From NCBI GenBank assembly GCA_018907035.1, contig JACCIC010000222.1, forward strand, positions 62,001-126,000: a stretch of 64,000 nucleotides of DNA, given 5' to 3'. Numbering within the stretch: position 1 is the first letter of the stretch; each line of letters starts with the position of its first letter. Below, piece by piece: positions 1-14,904 of the stretch. The position numbers were made by a program, and so were the translations under genes. The DNA comes from Sycobia sp. Sy_11 (lineage: Eukaryota; Arthropoda; Insecta; Hymenoptera; Epichrysomallidae). The notes under the pieces were generated by a model. That model had not been told where the DNA came from. It made no database searches and was given only the letters and a program-made list of their open reading frames with translations.

Positions 1-191
1 AAAGTTTTAAGGAAGACAGCTCTACTATAGTCCTGAGCCGGAAAAAACATTATAAATGAATTAAGTCAAAATACACACAAAATATACTATAAAAATAAAA
101 ACAAAATATTTCAAAGAAATATAAATGAAACACTTATTATATCTAGATTATATTTTTGTAAAATATTTATACTCATGGTACTAGTTTATGA

Positions 192-383
192 TTTAACTAC
201 AATCACAAGCGATCTATTGGACGGTTTGACAAGCAATTATTTGACGCATATTTCTATAATGAGATATCAGCTAATATACACTTTATAGATTTGGTAGATT
301 TTGACTCCAACATCATCTCCAAAATTAAGAGTGCTCCATACCTCAGACGGAAGTTAAAATCGATTGAAGCGCCTGATTTTTAA
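192..383 (+). other. Unrecognised 63-codon open frame without ATG
   Basis: An open frame runs from just after a TGA at 189-191 to a TAA at 381-383 and has no start codon. Its composition is protein-like (mixed D, F, I, K, R, S), unlike the low-complexity translations nearby. I do not recognise the family. It could be a gene or transposase fragment, or chance. No splice sites or partner ORFs are evident next to it. Confidence 0.2.
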
Positions 384-576
384 TATACTGCGGAAGTTTA
401 CGGAACTCGAAGTGTACGAAAAATCCTGTTCTGTTTTATCGATTGTTCCAGTATTAATCAGGGCCGTAGTAGCCCAAGTTAAATATGTAAATTATAAATG
501 ATCCGTACAAAATTTATATTTTATAATATTCTTATAAAATAAGTAGCGGAGTAGCTGATCATTTGTCACAAGAAGT

Positions 577-580
<4 letters not shown>

Positions 581-629
<49 letters not shown>

Positions 630-672
630 TTACACACATACACACGCACGAGACAAATAGAGAGAGATACAA

Positions 673-711
<39 letters not shown>

Positions 712-826
712 GAGAGATATGCATGTATATGTGTATTAACTTTTATATGGATATGTATTGATATTATTATGTATTAATTTTAATTAATATTGGACTGTTA
801 GACTGATGGAAATATTTATTAACTTA

Positions 827-900
<74 letters not shown>

Positions 901-1118
901 GTGTAGAATAAAGCGGATCGGAATACTAGGAGACGAGCAGCAATAAAGAAGCATCAGCTCGACATTCAGCGTTTGATTGAAATATGCATATATGTATGCG
1001 TATCTACACACACACACGCGCGCGTGCCCGCGCACATACATTTATATAATCTCCATACTCCTAATTTCTAACCAAATTGCTTACTCAAAAATGTCAAGGG
1101 CCGTGGTGGTCGCAAACG

Positions 1119-1181
<63 letters not shown>

Positions 1182-1547
1182 TATATAATATTGTAGACTG
1201 TATTATAGGGAAGAAAGGTTATTAAGCTAATGGTATACGGGAAACCTAGGTATTGTCTGGATTACCGTCCCATTAGGGATTATCCGTGCGGGTTCGTACC
1301 GGGAAAGGTACCATCGGCGCAACGTTATATATGCAGGTATATAACAGTGCCGTTATAATAGTTAATGAGGTAAATGTAAGGCAAAAGGGAAGAGAGTTTA
1401 AGTTTCGACACCGAGTTGAAAGGTTGTCTTCATTATCGAGCGTTTCAGTGTAAGTTCCACCTGAATTTATTATATTTATTTGCCTCTAATAAATTAAGTA
1501 TTGCTTATCTTTGTTATACTTATTTATTCCTCATCCTGATATTCCAT

Positions 1548-1589
<42 letters not shown>
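581..1589. repeat. Cluster of TA and GA microsatellites
   Basis: Dinucleotide runs: (TA)n at about 581-626, (GA)n at about 675-707, (TA)n at about 830-896, 1123-1177 and 1549-1589. The DNA between them is AT-rich and I see no gene there. The short open frame at 1416-1610 is mostly translated TA repeat. Confidence 0.9.
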
Positions 1590-1593
<4 letters not shown>

Positions 1594-1703
1594 CTGTGAC
1601 TTCATATTGATTTATGTCAAAACTTTTTTACCAATAATTTACTCAATTTTATACGAAACATTGATTTATGGAATGTTACAAAAAAAATGATAAAAAATTA
1701 AAT

Positions 1704-1824
1704 TGCGACGGTCAAAAACATGACCGCGTAAATTCGTTCGAACAAAACAGAAAATTCACTACACGAATATACCGCGCACACATAAAAGAAATAAAAGTTA
1801 TTATTTCGAACTATGACTATATCT
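1704..1824 (+). repeat. 5' LTR stub joined directly to RT
   Basis: This segment matches the start of the 3' LTR at 5927-6049 base for base with only a few differences. The match ends at about 1824, and RT codons begin at 1826. The remaining 1.6 kb of LTR, the primer site and gag are absent, so a deletion or recombination joined the two. Confidence 0.8.
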
Positions 1825-1825
1825 G

Positions 1826-4176
1826 GACTTCAGAAAGGTAAATAAAGTTACAACGAAAGACGCTTATCCTCTGCCACAAATTAATGCTACACTAGACAAG
1901 CTACGAGGAGCCCGATATCTATCCACATTAGATTGAAAAAATAGATATTGGCAAGTAGCTTTAACACCAGAAAGCCGTCCTGTCACTGCCTTTACCGCCG
2001 CCGGAAAAGGACTATATGAATTCAACGTAATGCCGTTTGGCCTACATTCAGCATCGGCTACCTTCCAACGACTCTTAGACAGAGTGATAACTCCAGAAAT
2101 GGCTCCGTATGCATTTGCATATCTAGACGACATCGTAGTAGTCTCGTCTACGTTCGAGGAGCATTTACAAAAATTAAAAGAAGTTTTCAACCGTTTAAGA
2201 ATAGCGAAATTAAAGCCCAATCCAGATAGATGCCGTTTCGCCCGCTCAAGTCTAAAATATTTAGGACATATTGTAGACAAAAACGGTCTACAAACCGATC
2301 GAGAAAAGGTGGCTGCTGTACTGAATTTAGCACCACCAAAAAACATGAAAGAAATTCAGCGATTCATGGATTTAATATCGTGGTACAGACGATTCCTTAA
2401 AGATATCTCGAATTTTGCCGCACCACTACATCGCCTTACTAGAAAAAAAGCTAAGTGGACTTGGGGAGAAACAGAAGAAGAAGCGTTCGACAAAATCAAG
2501 CAGCTACTCACAAGTGCACCAATCCTTTCCTGTCCAGACTGGAACCGCCCCTTTATTCGGCAAACGGATGCCAGTAACGAAGAATTGGGAGCTGCGCTTA
2601 CTCAAGCGTATGAGAACAATGAACGAGTCATCGCATTTGCAAGCCGAACACTCTCCCCAGCCGAAAAAAATTATTCTGCCACTGAGATAGAATGTCTAGC
2701 AATTAAATGGGGTGTGTGGAAATTTCGAGATTATCTCGAGGGGTATCACATTATAGTACTCACCGATCATCAATCATTAAAATGGCTTATCAATATAGAG
2801 AACCCTTCCGGTCGTTTAGCCCGCTGGGCACTCGAATTAAGCCAGTACAATTTCGAAATAAATACCGTCCTGGTAAAGATAATTTATTACCCGATATTCT
2901 ATCCCGATAGCCATTGGCTGTCGAAACAATTACACATAAAACAGAAGATTGATACAAAAAAATATACAAAAATGTGGAGAGCGATCCTGAAAGCTACCCA
3001 GATTTTTGTATCATGAATGGAAGATTATATAAGCATATTCTACACACATTAAAGTTTAATGATACTAGTGAGAATTTGCAATGGAAGATCTGTGTACCGA
3101 AATCCGAACAACATAGAGTTCTAAACGAAGTACATAACGATCCTACTGCTGGTCATCTGGGAATCTCGAAAACTCTCGTTAAAATATCCGAAAGCTATTA
3201 CTGGTCTGGAATGCTCCGGACGACAACAAATTATGTAAGAAATTGTGAGAATTGTCACCAATTTAAATCGCAACAACAATCACCGGCTGGAAAATTGCAT
3301 GCGACGTTAGTCGAACAGCCTTGGGATATCGTGGCCGTTGATCTTATAGGATCACTCCCAAGATCAACAAAATTGAACACCTGGCTGTGAGTCATGCAGG
3401 ATAAATTAACAAAATGCGTAGAATTAAAACCCTTACGAAAAGCGACTGCCGAGGCTATAACGCTGGCAGTCAAACAGCAAGTCATTCTACGTTTCAGATG
3501 CTCGAAAATTATAATTTCCGATAATGGAAGACAATTGGTGTCAAAAGAATTTACGGAAATGCTGTCAAAATCCGGAATAACTCATCGAAAAACGCCACCG
3601 TACACGCCACAGTGTAATCCTGTAGAACGAGCGAATAAAGTAGTTAAAACCATGATTTCTCAATACATAGAGAAAAATCAACGAACATGGGATTGCTATT
3701 TGCACGAGCTACAGTTCGCATATAATACCGCTACGTCCGAAACAACGGGTTTTACACCCGCTTACATAAATTTTGGAAAAGAATTAAGAGCACCCGGGCC
3801 TCTTGTTCAACAATTCGGTCAAAATTGTAATACTACCGCCGCGAGTCGTATCAAAAAGATACAGGAAACAATAGAGCTCGTACAGAGCCAACTAGCACGA
3901 AACGTCCAAAAACAAAAATATTACTATGATCAAAAAGGCCGAAAATGGAGCCCGGAACTCGGCGAGTACGTCTATAAACGATCATACGATTTATCTAGCA
4001 AAATAGACGCGTTTAACGTAAAGTTAGCTCCAAAGTATCTGGGTCCGTCTATTATCTTCAGGAAGATATCGCCAGTTATATATGACCTAAAAGATAATAA
4101 GGGACGAATTATTAAACACATACATATAAAAGATCTACGTGAAAGATACAATAATGTAGATAATATACTACCGTGA
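1826..4176 (+). pseudogene. pol: gypsy pol: reverse transcriptase, RNase H, integrase (broken)
   Basis: RT lacks its N-terminal part. It is readable from a DFRKVNKVTTKDAYPLP motif, has the MPFGL box and the catalytic YLDD at about 2120. RNase H follows, with SATEIECLA and TDHQSLKWL motifs, then integrase with an HHCC zinc domain (H-D-P-T-A-G-H ... C-E-N-C, about 3130-3260) and DDE core residues in VAVDLIG, IISDNG and NPVER. It ends with a TGA at 4174-4176. Breaks are a TGA at 1934-1936, a frameshift near 2862-2868 at the RNase H end, stops in the RNase H-integrase linker near 2908, and a TGA at 3388-3390 inside the integrase core. Assignment to Ty3/gypsy is secure. I did not resolve the lineage. 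Confidence 0.92.
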
Positions 4177-4182
4177 AACCAC

Positions 4183-4218
4183 TATATAAGGGCCGTCCAG
4201 AGGCCCCAGAGCTCAGTT
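4183..4218 (+). promoter_or_regulatory. TATA box and initiator before the downstream ORF
   Basis: TATATAAG lies at 4183-4190 and an arthropod-type initiator TCAGTT at 4213-4218. Taking the A at 4215 as +1 puts the TATA box at -32 to -25, the standard RNA polymerase II spacing. The ATG of the next ORF is at 4222, only 7 nt after this start site. The motifs and spacing are seen directly. Promoter activity is inferred. Confidence 0.5.
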
Positions 4219-4221
4219 ACA

Positions 4222-4731
4222 ATGCTGCACCCAGAAGAACAGGAACTCTGCCAGCACTTCCTAGAGCTTAGTGTCCAAATCAATTGTTATGGACTCCCGT
4301 TACAGGCCTTGATTAATACCGGGGTGCTGATGACTACAACGTCAGCAGAGATCGGCAGAATCTTGGAAAGAAGAGGTGCTAGGCGGGTATATGGGGAAGC
4401 GGTTCTCTATCTAAACCGGGACCCGTTGTATATTGCAGATCCCGTCAACATCATGTCCTTATATACGCTCGAGGTGGAGTACACCTGTAAAGAGAAAACA
4501 AAAATCAGTGATTTCGCTATAATACCTGAGCAGCCCGTGGACATCATTTTTGCTATGGCAGAAATCAACAAAATAGGATTTCGCATCTTGATTAACCAAA
4601 GAAGTCCAGCAGCCCAGCAGCGCCGCCGAGAAAACAGACGACTACATCGTCGAGACGCTAGGAGAGTCACCGCTAGGTTAAACGATGAGGGGACATATAG
4701 CGCCACCGACTCCGAAGATTCAATGGATTAA
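4222..4731 (+). CDS. Retropepsin-like ORF located after integrase
   Basis: This intact 169-codon ORF starts 45 nt after the pol stop. Residues about 15-45 (LSVQINCYGLPLQALINTG) look like the start of a retroviral-type aspartic protease, with ALINTG where ALIDTG would be expected. Residues about 105-120 (VDIIFAMAEINKIGF) resemble the second protease motif (usually V-I-L-G-M-D). The C-terminus is Arg-rich and then acidic. The catalytic Asp is replaced by Asn, so protease activity is unlikely unless another residue substitutes. Gypsy elements normally place protease upstream of RT, so this position is odd. It might instead be a displaced gag-protease piece or an accessory protein. The fold call is from motif resemblance only. 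Confidence 0.45.
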   Translation: MLHPEEQELCQHFLELSVQINCYGLPLQALINTGVLMTTTSAEIGRILERRGARRVYGEAVLYLNRDPLYIADPVNIMSLYTLEVEYTCKEKTKISDFAIIPEQPVDIIFAMAEINKIGFRILINQRSPAAQQRRRENRRLHRRDARRVTARLNDEGTYSATDSEDSMD

Positions 4732-5257
4732 CACTGTAAGAAAAGAAAAAATATATAAATCTTTTGTTAAATTGATATATTATATCGCACAACGGTTTTA
4801 CGCACATTATATTTTTATTATATTTACTTATTATGTTTTATCCCTATTATATATTTCACAAGAAAATATATAAACGGATATAAGATAAATAGATTATATG
4901 AAAATAAATAAATGTAAAAATAAATAAATTATTTAAAAAAAAAAAAAATAAATAAATATTTTATATTAATGGATTCATTTATTTCACCGGAAAATTAGAT
5001 CACTTATATTCGTGTCGCAATAAGGACATTGTAAGCGTTGACCGATGACAACTGTATATACATATAATGCGAAAATTAAGAGCGAACAGGGTTGATGCCC
5101 TCTTAAAGCAAATAGAGAATTAACCCTCGAAAGGTTAAATCAAAATCAAAATTTTTAATTATTATAATTCTACTGTCCAGTTCTAGTTAGACAGTTCATA
5201 CAAGCACGTCGTAATTAAATATAATTTTTTTTTTTTTTTTTTTGAATCATTAAAAGT
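4732..5257. other. AT-rich non-coding spacer inside the gypsy element
   Basis: Homopolymer and AAAT-type low complexity, including a poly-A run at 4936-4949 and a 19-nt poly-T just before 5245. I see no coding signal, promoter or repeat structure here. Confidence 0.6.
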
Positions 5258-6070
5258 ATGTTCAAAAGGCAACTTACCCGTGCGCAGCGCGACCTGCTCG
5301 TCGCCGAGTTAAACAACGTTTTGAGGATACCCGTGCGTCCTCGCATAGTGGTGTCTCCCGCGTGGCCGCCCCGTCTACAGGTGGAGGGCCGCAGACTGCC
5401 GGTAATACGGGAGACCAAATCGAAACCTGCGGCCATCTCGGAGCCCCCGCAGATCGACGGGGCGGACGTGCCTCCTGCCGACGGCGAGCAGCCCGCGCTG
5501 CCTACGAATACCCAAACACCGGCGCCATCACGACCTGCACCACCGCTGCTCCCTGCAGATGATACCGCTCCGCTGGGGATGCCGTCGATTCCGGTACCGG
5601 AGTACAAGCCGCACGGTTCGGCCCCGACGGACGACGCGCGCTCCTGGCGTGCGTTTATTTACGATGAAAACACTACGTTGATCTTCCGTCTGGGAGCCGT
5701 GCGGCATCGCCAGCGGATCGAGAACAGGTGGTTCCACATACGGATGGACGCGAAAACGGGACATGTGAGGTGCGTCACATGCTCCGAAAAAAATGTATGT
5801 ATGTATACAAAATCCGAAATATACACATTTTCTAACACATATTTTTCATATACACAATTTTTCACTAAGAAATCACACAAATTTATTTGTACACTATACA
5901 CACGCGCTCCCGAAGAAGGAGGGAGATGTGACGGCCAAAAACATGGCCGCGCAAATTCGTTCGAACAAAACAGAAAATTCACTACACGAATATACCGCGC
6001 ACACATAAAAGAAATAAAAGTTATTATTTCAAACTATGACTACATCTATTTTCGTGGATGTACTGTATAA
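5258..6070 (+). CDS. GC-rich, proline-rich ORF of unknown function
   Basis: This ORF begins at an ATG at 5258. Through about 5785 it is strikingly GC-rich compared with its flanks. The first about 40 residues are basic and hydrophobic, residues about 50-120 are Pro/Ala-rich (probably disordered), and about 135-175 form a more globular stretch rich in W, R and H that ends in a CVTC motif. After about 5790 the translation becomes low-complexity and then runs through the polypurine tract into the 3' LTR, so the natural end is probably near 5790 and was lost by an indel at the A-run near 5790. It might be an accessory ORF of the element or captured sequence. I do not recognise a family. Confidence 0.35.
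   Translation: MFKRQLTRAQRDLLVAELNNVLRIPVRPRIVVSPAWPPRLQVEGRRLPVIRETKSKPAAISEPPQIDGADVPPADGEQPALPTNTQTPAPSRPAPPLLPADDTAPLGMPSIPVPEYKPHGSAPTDDARSWRAFIYDENTTLIFRLGAVRHRQRIENRWFHIRMDAKTGHVRCVTCSEKNVCMYTKSEIYTFSNTYFSYTQFFTKKSHKFICTLYTRAPEEGGRCDGQKHGRANSFEQNRKFTTRIYRAHIKEIKVIISNYDYIYFRGCTV
5911..5926 (+). other. Polypurine tract
   Basis: CGAAGAAGGAGGGAGA is almost pure purine and directly abuts the 5' TG of the 3' LTR at 5927. This is the standard place for the plus-strand DNA primer of an LTR retrotransposon. Confidence 0.8.
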
Positions 6071-6501
6071 ACATCTACGAAATGAGATGTATAACACGTT
6101 AATAATACATTAAATTGTTTATATTTAAGCTACAAATGTAAAATTAAATTAAAACTAATGTATTATATTAAATATCATGAAATAAATATCGAAAACCGGA
6201 CAAAGGTCGCGATGACTACTGGAGAAGGTAGTCGTCGCAACTGCCGAAACTCGAATAATTAGAGAGAGAACGCGATATCTAGTCTCTCTCTCTCTCTCTA
6301 CTACTAAGTTAAGAATAGAGTATACAGTAGAGAGGATACACTGCGCACGGCAAGAGTGACCGCGTTCGATGTATTAGATCGTCGGCCGCTATCCCTTCTA
6401 ATACGCGCCGCACACACACTACTGTACGCTCTTGTCGAACGGCACGCACCAACAGCGAATACTTCGGACACACAAGCCTTATTCTGGCGCGCGCATTCCA
6501 G

Positions 6502-6532
6502 TATATATAGCGGGTATTCGAAAACGCATTCA
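6502..6532 (+). promoter_or_regulatory. LTR core promoter (TATA plus start site)
   Basis: TATATATAG at 6502-6510 is followed 30 nt later by ATTCACCC with a TCA at 6530-6532. This spacing fits a polymerase II start at about 6532. It would make U3 about 600 nt and leave a long transcribed leader holding the microsatellites and hairpins. Confidence 0.4.
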
Positions 6533-6578
6533 CCCGCTGTATTGAATTAAAAAACTTAAATTAAAATATAAATGATAC

Positions 6579-6634
<56 letters not shown>

Positions 6635-7029
6635 CATGTATATGTACGTATACACTAGTATACGCGTAGACAATTATTGTACGCAGCACAGCGGCTGCAA
6701 ATATAAACAATAAGTATTATAATTATTACTAATTATTATTATTATAATAATAATAATAATTATTATTATTATAATTATAATTATTATTATTATTATTATT
6801 ATTATTATAATTATTATTATTATTATTATTATTGTTATAATTCGGCGCCTCGTCCGAAATCAAACGAGCGGCGACGGAATTATCCGATTATTTCGATATA
6901 AAAGGGCCTGCAAAAGGCAAAATGGACAGTTTGCCCGGTGAACCGACTGCCCCGAAGTCGAGTCACACGAACTCCTCCCGGAGCTAAAACTTATCCAGAG
7001 CTCGAAATTATTCTTACTTTGAATCCTGT

Positions 7030-7314
7030 CCGAAATTATTAACTTGATCTCTGTTGCGAGACGCTCCTCAAAAGACAGACGGTTAATAATTTTACCTTTC
7101 CTAAGTAAACGTGATCCTAGTTGCGTGGCGCTCCTCAAAAGACCAGCCGTTTACTTATCCGTTCTCTTACTTAGTTTTCCGAAATTATTAGCTTGATTTC
7201 TGTTGCGAAGCGCTCCTCAAAAGACAAACGGCTAATAATTTTACCTATCCTTAAGTAAACGTGATCCTGGTTGCGAGGCGCTCCTCAAAAGATCAGCGAA
7301 GTTAAGTTTACCTT
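7030..7314 (+). repeat. Two 149-bp tandem units forming serial hairpins in the LTR
   Basis: Units begin CCGAAATTATTA at 7030 and 7179. Each holds two inverted repeats: AAATTATTAAC (7033-7043) with GTTAATAATTT (7082-7092), TAAGTAAACG (7102-7111) with CGTTTACTTA (7148-7157), then AAATTATTAGC (7182-7192) with GCTAATAATTT (7231-7241). A fourth, imperfect pair is at about 7252-7314. Each loop presents nearly the same GCGCTCCTCAAAAGA sequence. In the third hairpin the stem change AAC to AGC is matched by GTT to GCT, a compensatory difference. Confidence 0.75.
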
Positions 7315-7543
7315 GTTTTTATCCCATTTAAAATCAGCCTGATACATCTTGTAATTTCCCCGCGTGGAAAATAACACCGGATATCCGTGCAGTAAATAGC
7401 GCCGGATATTATAAAATTGCGGAAAATAGCCCGAAACTAGTTTAGATAAATATATAGATCTAGCTGTAAATTATCGTTTATTAATTATTTTGTATTTATT
7501 TATTTGTTACAGAATCCTGTAAATAGAGGAGTTGATTCTTTTC

Positions 7544-7549
7544 AATAAA
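7544..7549 (+). terminator. LTR polyadenylation signal
   Basis: AATAAA lies about 150 nt before the end of the 3' LTR, the position expected for the R/U5 boundary signal. It is followed by a T-rich stretch. Confidence 0.5.
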
Positions 7550-7700
7550 CTTATATTTTTACTGTTATCAAAAATATACTGTGTCTCTAAAATAATTGTT
7601 TTTCCTGATCCGCCGTCCGATCCTGACAAACTTCCTCCCCTCTCAAACTACCCTGGGAAAATACCGCGTAGGCTATCCTGAGAGGGATAGGAACGTTACA

Positions 7701-8972
7701 AAATAATATTAATTATTTCATTAATAAATAGAATCGGATCTCTTAATTACGAATGTTGAAATAAGTATAAAGATAACAGCGACTAATATTTCCAAATTAA
7801 TTTCTTTTGCGACAATTTAGATACTCAATAATGTCTATTTAAGGTAAAAAATTGCAAAATTAATTATTATACTTAATTTTTAGGATGACAAAATCCAATA
7901 CACAATAGACTTTTTTATTTTATAATTTTTTCCAGCTGTTAGTTTATGTATTGTATTAAATTATTTTTTATTAAAAAAATAACATTATAAATTATTATTA
8001 TATAAATATTAATTTCTTGCAGTATAGTAATTAACACTTGCATATGAAATAAAATTATTATTTACTAGAGAGAAATAAAAGGACCTAGTTTATACCTTTT
8101 TCTTAATTTTACTATAACAATATTGAAATTTTTCATTCTATGATTTATCTATTTTATAACCATAATGTTCAATTCTTTTTAAGTTCATAATGACTAGATT
8201 TCAGCTTACTCAAAATTATTAGATGTCTACGAGGTGATGTATAACGTTAATTTTCGATTCTGTTCTGAAAGTTTTGAAAGTATGTTTTCAGCTTCTCTTG
8301 GTCATTCTTTAATTTGTTTCTAATTTTTCAGTATTTTTTTTTCATTTTATGGAAAACCAAGTTGACATTCTTTACACGTATTATTAAATATAAAAAATTG
8401 AATATTTTCATTTTATTGGCTTTATGTATAAAATATTTGTTTTGTTATTGCAATGCTATAATATGTAAGTAGTAAATAAAAATATTATATTTTTATGGTT
8501 TTTCGTATTATCTAAATAAATTGGAATTTGTCAGGAATGCTGTGCACTTTTTTATTTACAATTACATTTTTATTGTATTATTCTTTTTTTTACAATTTTA
8601 TCTTATAAATCTGTATTTCTAATCTAACATTGGAATTTTAATCTATAATTTGTATCGAACAGAACCGTACTTGATTCTATCGGGTAAAGAATATAAAAAT
8701 ACTAATTATATGAATCATAATGGCACACTAGACTATTCTTTATATAAAATTATATAATTTAAAAAAATAATTAAATCATTATTTGATATTTATCTAAAAT
8801 AGATTATTTTATTTGTTGTATTAAATTATTTTTAAATTACTTATTCTAAATAAGCGTATTTTAGAAAATAATAAATTAATAAAAATTATATAATATTTGA
8901 AAACAAATTTCAATTGTTTTTATCCTTCTATATTACAAAATTTAAAAAACAAATTCGAATAAAGATTGTGTC

Positions 8973-9068
<96 letters not shown>

Positions 9069-10449
9069 TCTTACATAAAATCCCTTCTGAATTTTGTAAA
9101 ATAATACGATATAATGTTATCTGAAATTGAATCTATTCTTTTAGCGCAGATATCTGTAGATTATCTAAACTTAGTCGGATGTTTTTGCTGTTTGGAGCAT
9201 AATTTGTTTATATTTTATATTTTAATATTTTTCATACTTAATATTTTCTGGACGTAGTTTTATGTTTTAATTTTTAGTTAAATTTTTCTCTGTTATTTCC
9301 TTTTTACCTTTTAATTAAATTAGTTAACCATTTTTTTTAATAGGTTTTTATGATAACATTTTTTTAATTTATTTATGCTAAATTATTTTTATTTTTTTTA
9401 ATTATAGATTAAATAAGATCTTTGAATTAATGTTTTAAGAGTGGTAGTTGATTTTTCATTATCATTTTTTCTTACCTAGTTTTTGCAATAAATATTGAAA
9501 TTAAAATTTCAACCTGCAACAGTAAGAATGACCAAAAATTCAATTATAATACGAAAATTATACTATAACTATAAAGAATAAAAATACTACGTTTAATAAA
9601 CAATTTGTATATTTCCTTTATTTAAAATTACATATGACATAGAACATTTTATAAAAAGATACATTCACTAGCGAGTTTAGGTTCTACTTGGCTTGGTGAT
9701 AAAATCACGGCGTAGCTCCCATCTATGTTACGAAAATAGGACTTTTTTCGAGGAACATAAATTTTAGATTCAGAAATTTGGTCTAATCAATAATAAAAAC
9801 TTATTCAATTTTTAATTATTTAAAAAATAAAACTAAAGTTTAAATATACATTTATAATTAAATTTTTAAGAAAAGCAAAATAACTAGGTGTGTTTGATAT
9901 GTTTGTAGAATATTAAGACCTTTCAAAAATAAATAACTATTATTATAAAATTTAATTTGGTTCGAATTTGTCTTTATTGTTTGTAGTTGTGTTTCTTTTT
10001 CTCTATCCATATGTTATTATAATATATTTCTATCGCATGCAGTGCCATTCTTTTTCGTATTACCATATTTGCGGTGTTGTTATATTTTATTGTTTACGCT
10101 GTATTATAACTGATTCTTTGGCTGCTTTGCTGTCAATACGATTTTCAGTGCTGTTTGAATGATCAGATGTCCTTAAGATTTCTATTTTGATTTCTTTTAT
10201 TAATTTATTGAATTTTATGAGTTTATAATTCATTTCATTAGCTACTTAATTATTGGCGCTGAGATTATGCAGTGAATTTAGTACACATTTTGAATCCGCA
10301 CATATATAAAGATGGAGCTGTGTCGAGTGGATCGAGAATATCTGATACCAAGAAGTATTTAGCATATCTGAAGCAAATGCTTCAGCTGAAAAGATAGAAA
10401 ATTCGACTGTAAATTGATAAAAGATTTTATCGGTCTTACAGTTTTTTTA
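7701..10449. other. AT-rich non-coding stretch
   Basis: I find no ORF with protein-like composition and no recognisable element. It contains a long (TA)n run at about 8978-9066. The short frame at 9968-10162 is low-complexity and probably spurious. Confidence 0.6.
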
Positions 10450-10860
10450 CAATAATATAATATACTAATATAATAAGTATCGGACAGTCCTTATTTATAA
10501 CCATTACCGCAAAATCTGAAATAGAAATTACAACTGAAAAGTAAAATAAAAATTAAATTAAATAAAAAATAAATAAAAAAGTTAGAATTAAGTAAATTTT
10601 ATTAAAGTTTAGTCCTTGAAGATGAACCGGAACTGCTGGAAACGTCAGAAATGAAAAGTAAATTTAAATTTAAACTGGTCAGGGAAATCAGATTCTCCTT
10701 TATTAACATAGAATACAGATTATTTTATTTGTATTATTTTTAATTTTTAATTTAATTCATTTTTTATTTTATGTGTTATTACTAATTTGTATTTTAAATT
10801 TTATGGGGGTTGTTATATACTAAGAGAGTCTGACTGTCGTTCTATTAGTATAATATTTTA
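10450..10860 (+). repeat. Degraded repeat resembling the element at 63.65-63.95 kb
   Basis: This patch holds CGGACAGTCC, AAATA/AAATTA-rich filler and a segment at about 10611-10656 reading TAGTCCTTGAAGATGAAC ... GGAAACGTC, then GAGTCTGACTGTC at about 10828. The same components occur at 63.66-63.94 kb (partly on the other strand), where the core is a better hammerhead match. Here CTGATGA is replaced by TTGAAGATGA, so self-cleavage is not expected. The relationship is inferred from shared short motifs only. Confidence 0.35.
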
Positions 10861-14805
<3,945 letters not shown>

Positions 14806-14904
14806 TTCCGTTTTAATAGTTCATCTCTGCGCTGGGATCGCAGTATGGAGCACTCTTAAGAGTGCTCCTCAACGGCGTTCAAAGCGCTACGATGAACTAC
14901 TAAA
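14806..14904. repeat. About 100-bp imperfect palindrome
   Basis: The left arm CCGTTTTAATAGTTCATC and the right arm read in reverse complement (CCGTTTTAGTAGTTCATC) converge on GAGCACTCTTAAGAGTGCTC at the centre (about 14848-14867). The arms share about 50 positions with scattered mismatches. The right arm is also the first part of the dispersed repeat copy that follows, so this may be a head-to-head join of two copies or a terminal inverted repeat junction. Confidence 0.7.

Larger units (their letters stand above)
1704..7700 (+). mobile_element. Rearranged, inactive Ty3/gypsy LTR retrotransposon
   Basis: The first about 120 bp of an LTR (1704-1824) is repeated at 5927-6049. Between them lie RT, RNase H and integrase in gypsy order, followed by two further ORFs and a polypurine tract. 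The 3' LTR starts with TGTGACGG and ends with GTTACA (TG...CA). Most of the 5' LTR, gag, the usual upstream protease and the N-terminal part of RT are missing. Bases flanking the element (TAAAT before 1704, AAATA after 7700) do not form a clear target duplication, which fits later rearrangement. The copy cannot be autonomous. Confidence 0.85.
5927..7700 (+). repeat. 3' LTR (about 1.77 kb) of the gypsy element
   Basis: The LTR starts TGTGACGG after the polypurine tract and ends GTTACA at 7700. It carries a TATA box near 6502, an AATAAA at 7544-7549, a (TA)n run at about 6582-6630, ATT/TTA runs at about 6722-6836 and a series of hairpins at 7030-7314. Its length is unusual for gypsy and owes something to the simple repeats. 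Only its first about 120 bp has a partner, at 1704-1824, so the right-hand limit rests on the TG...CA rule and the position of the polyadenylation signal. Confidence 0.7.

Noticed and set aside
330..345. TTAAGAGTGCTCC word shared with the dispersed repeat end at 14.85 kb
   Set aside because: The match does not extend into the flanking sequence, so it is probably chance.
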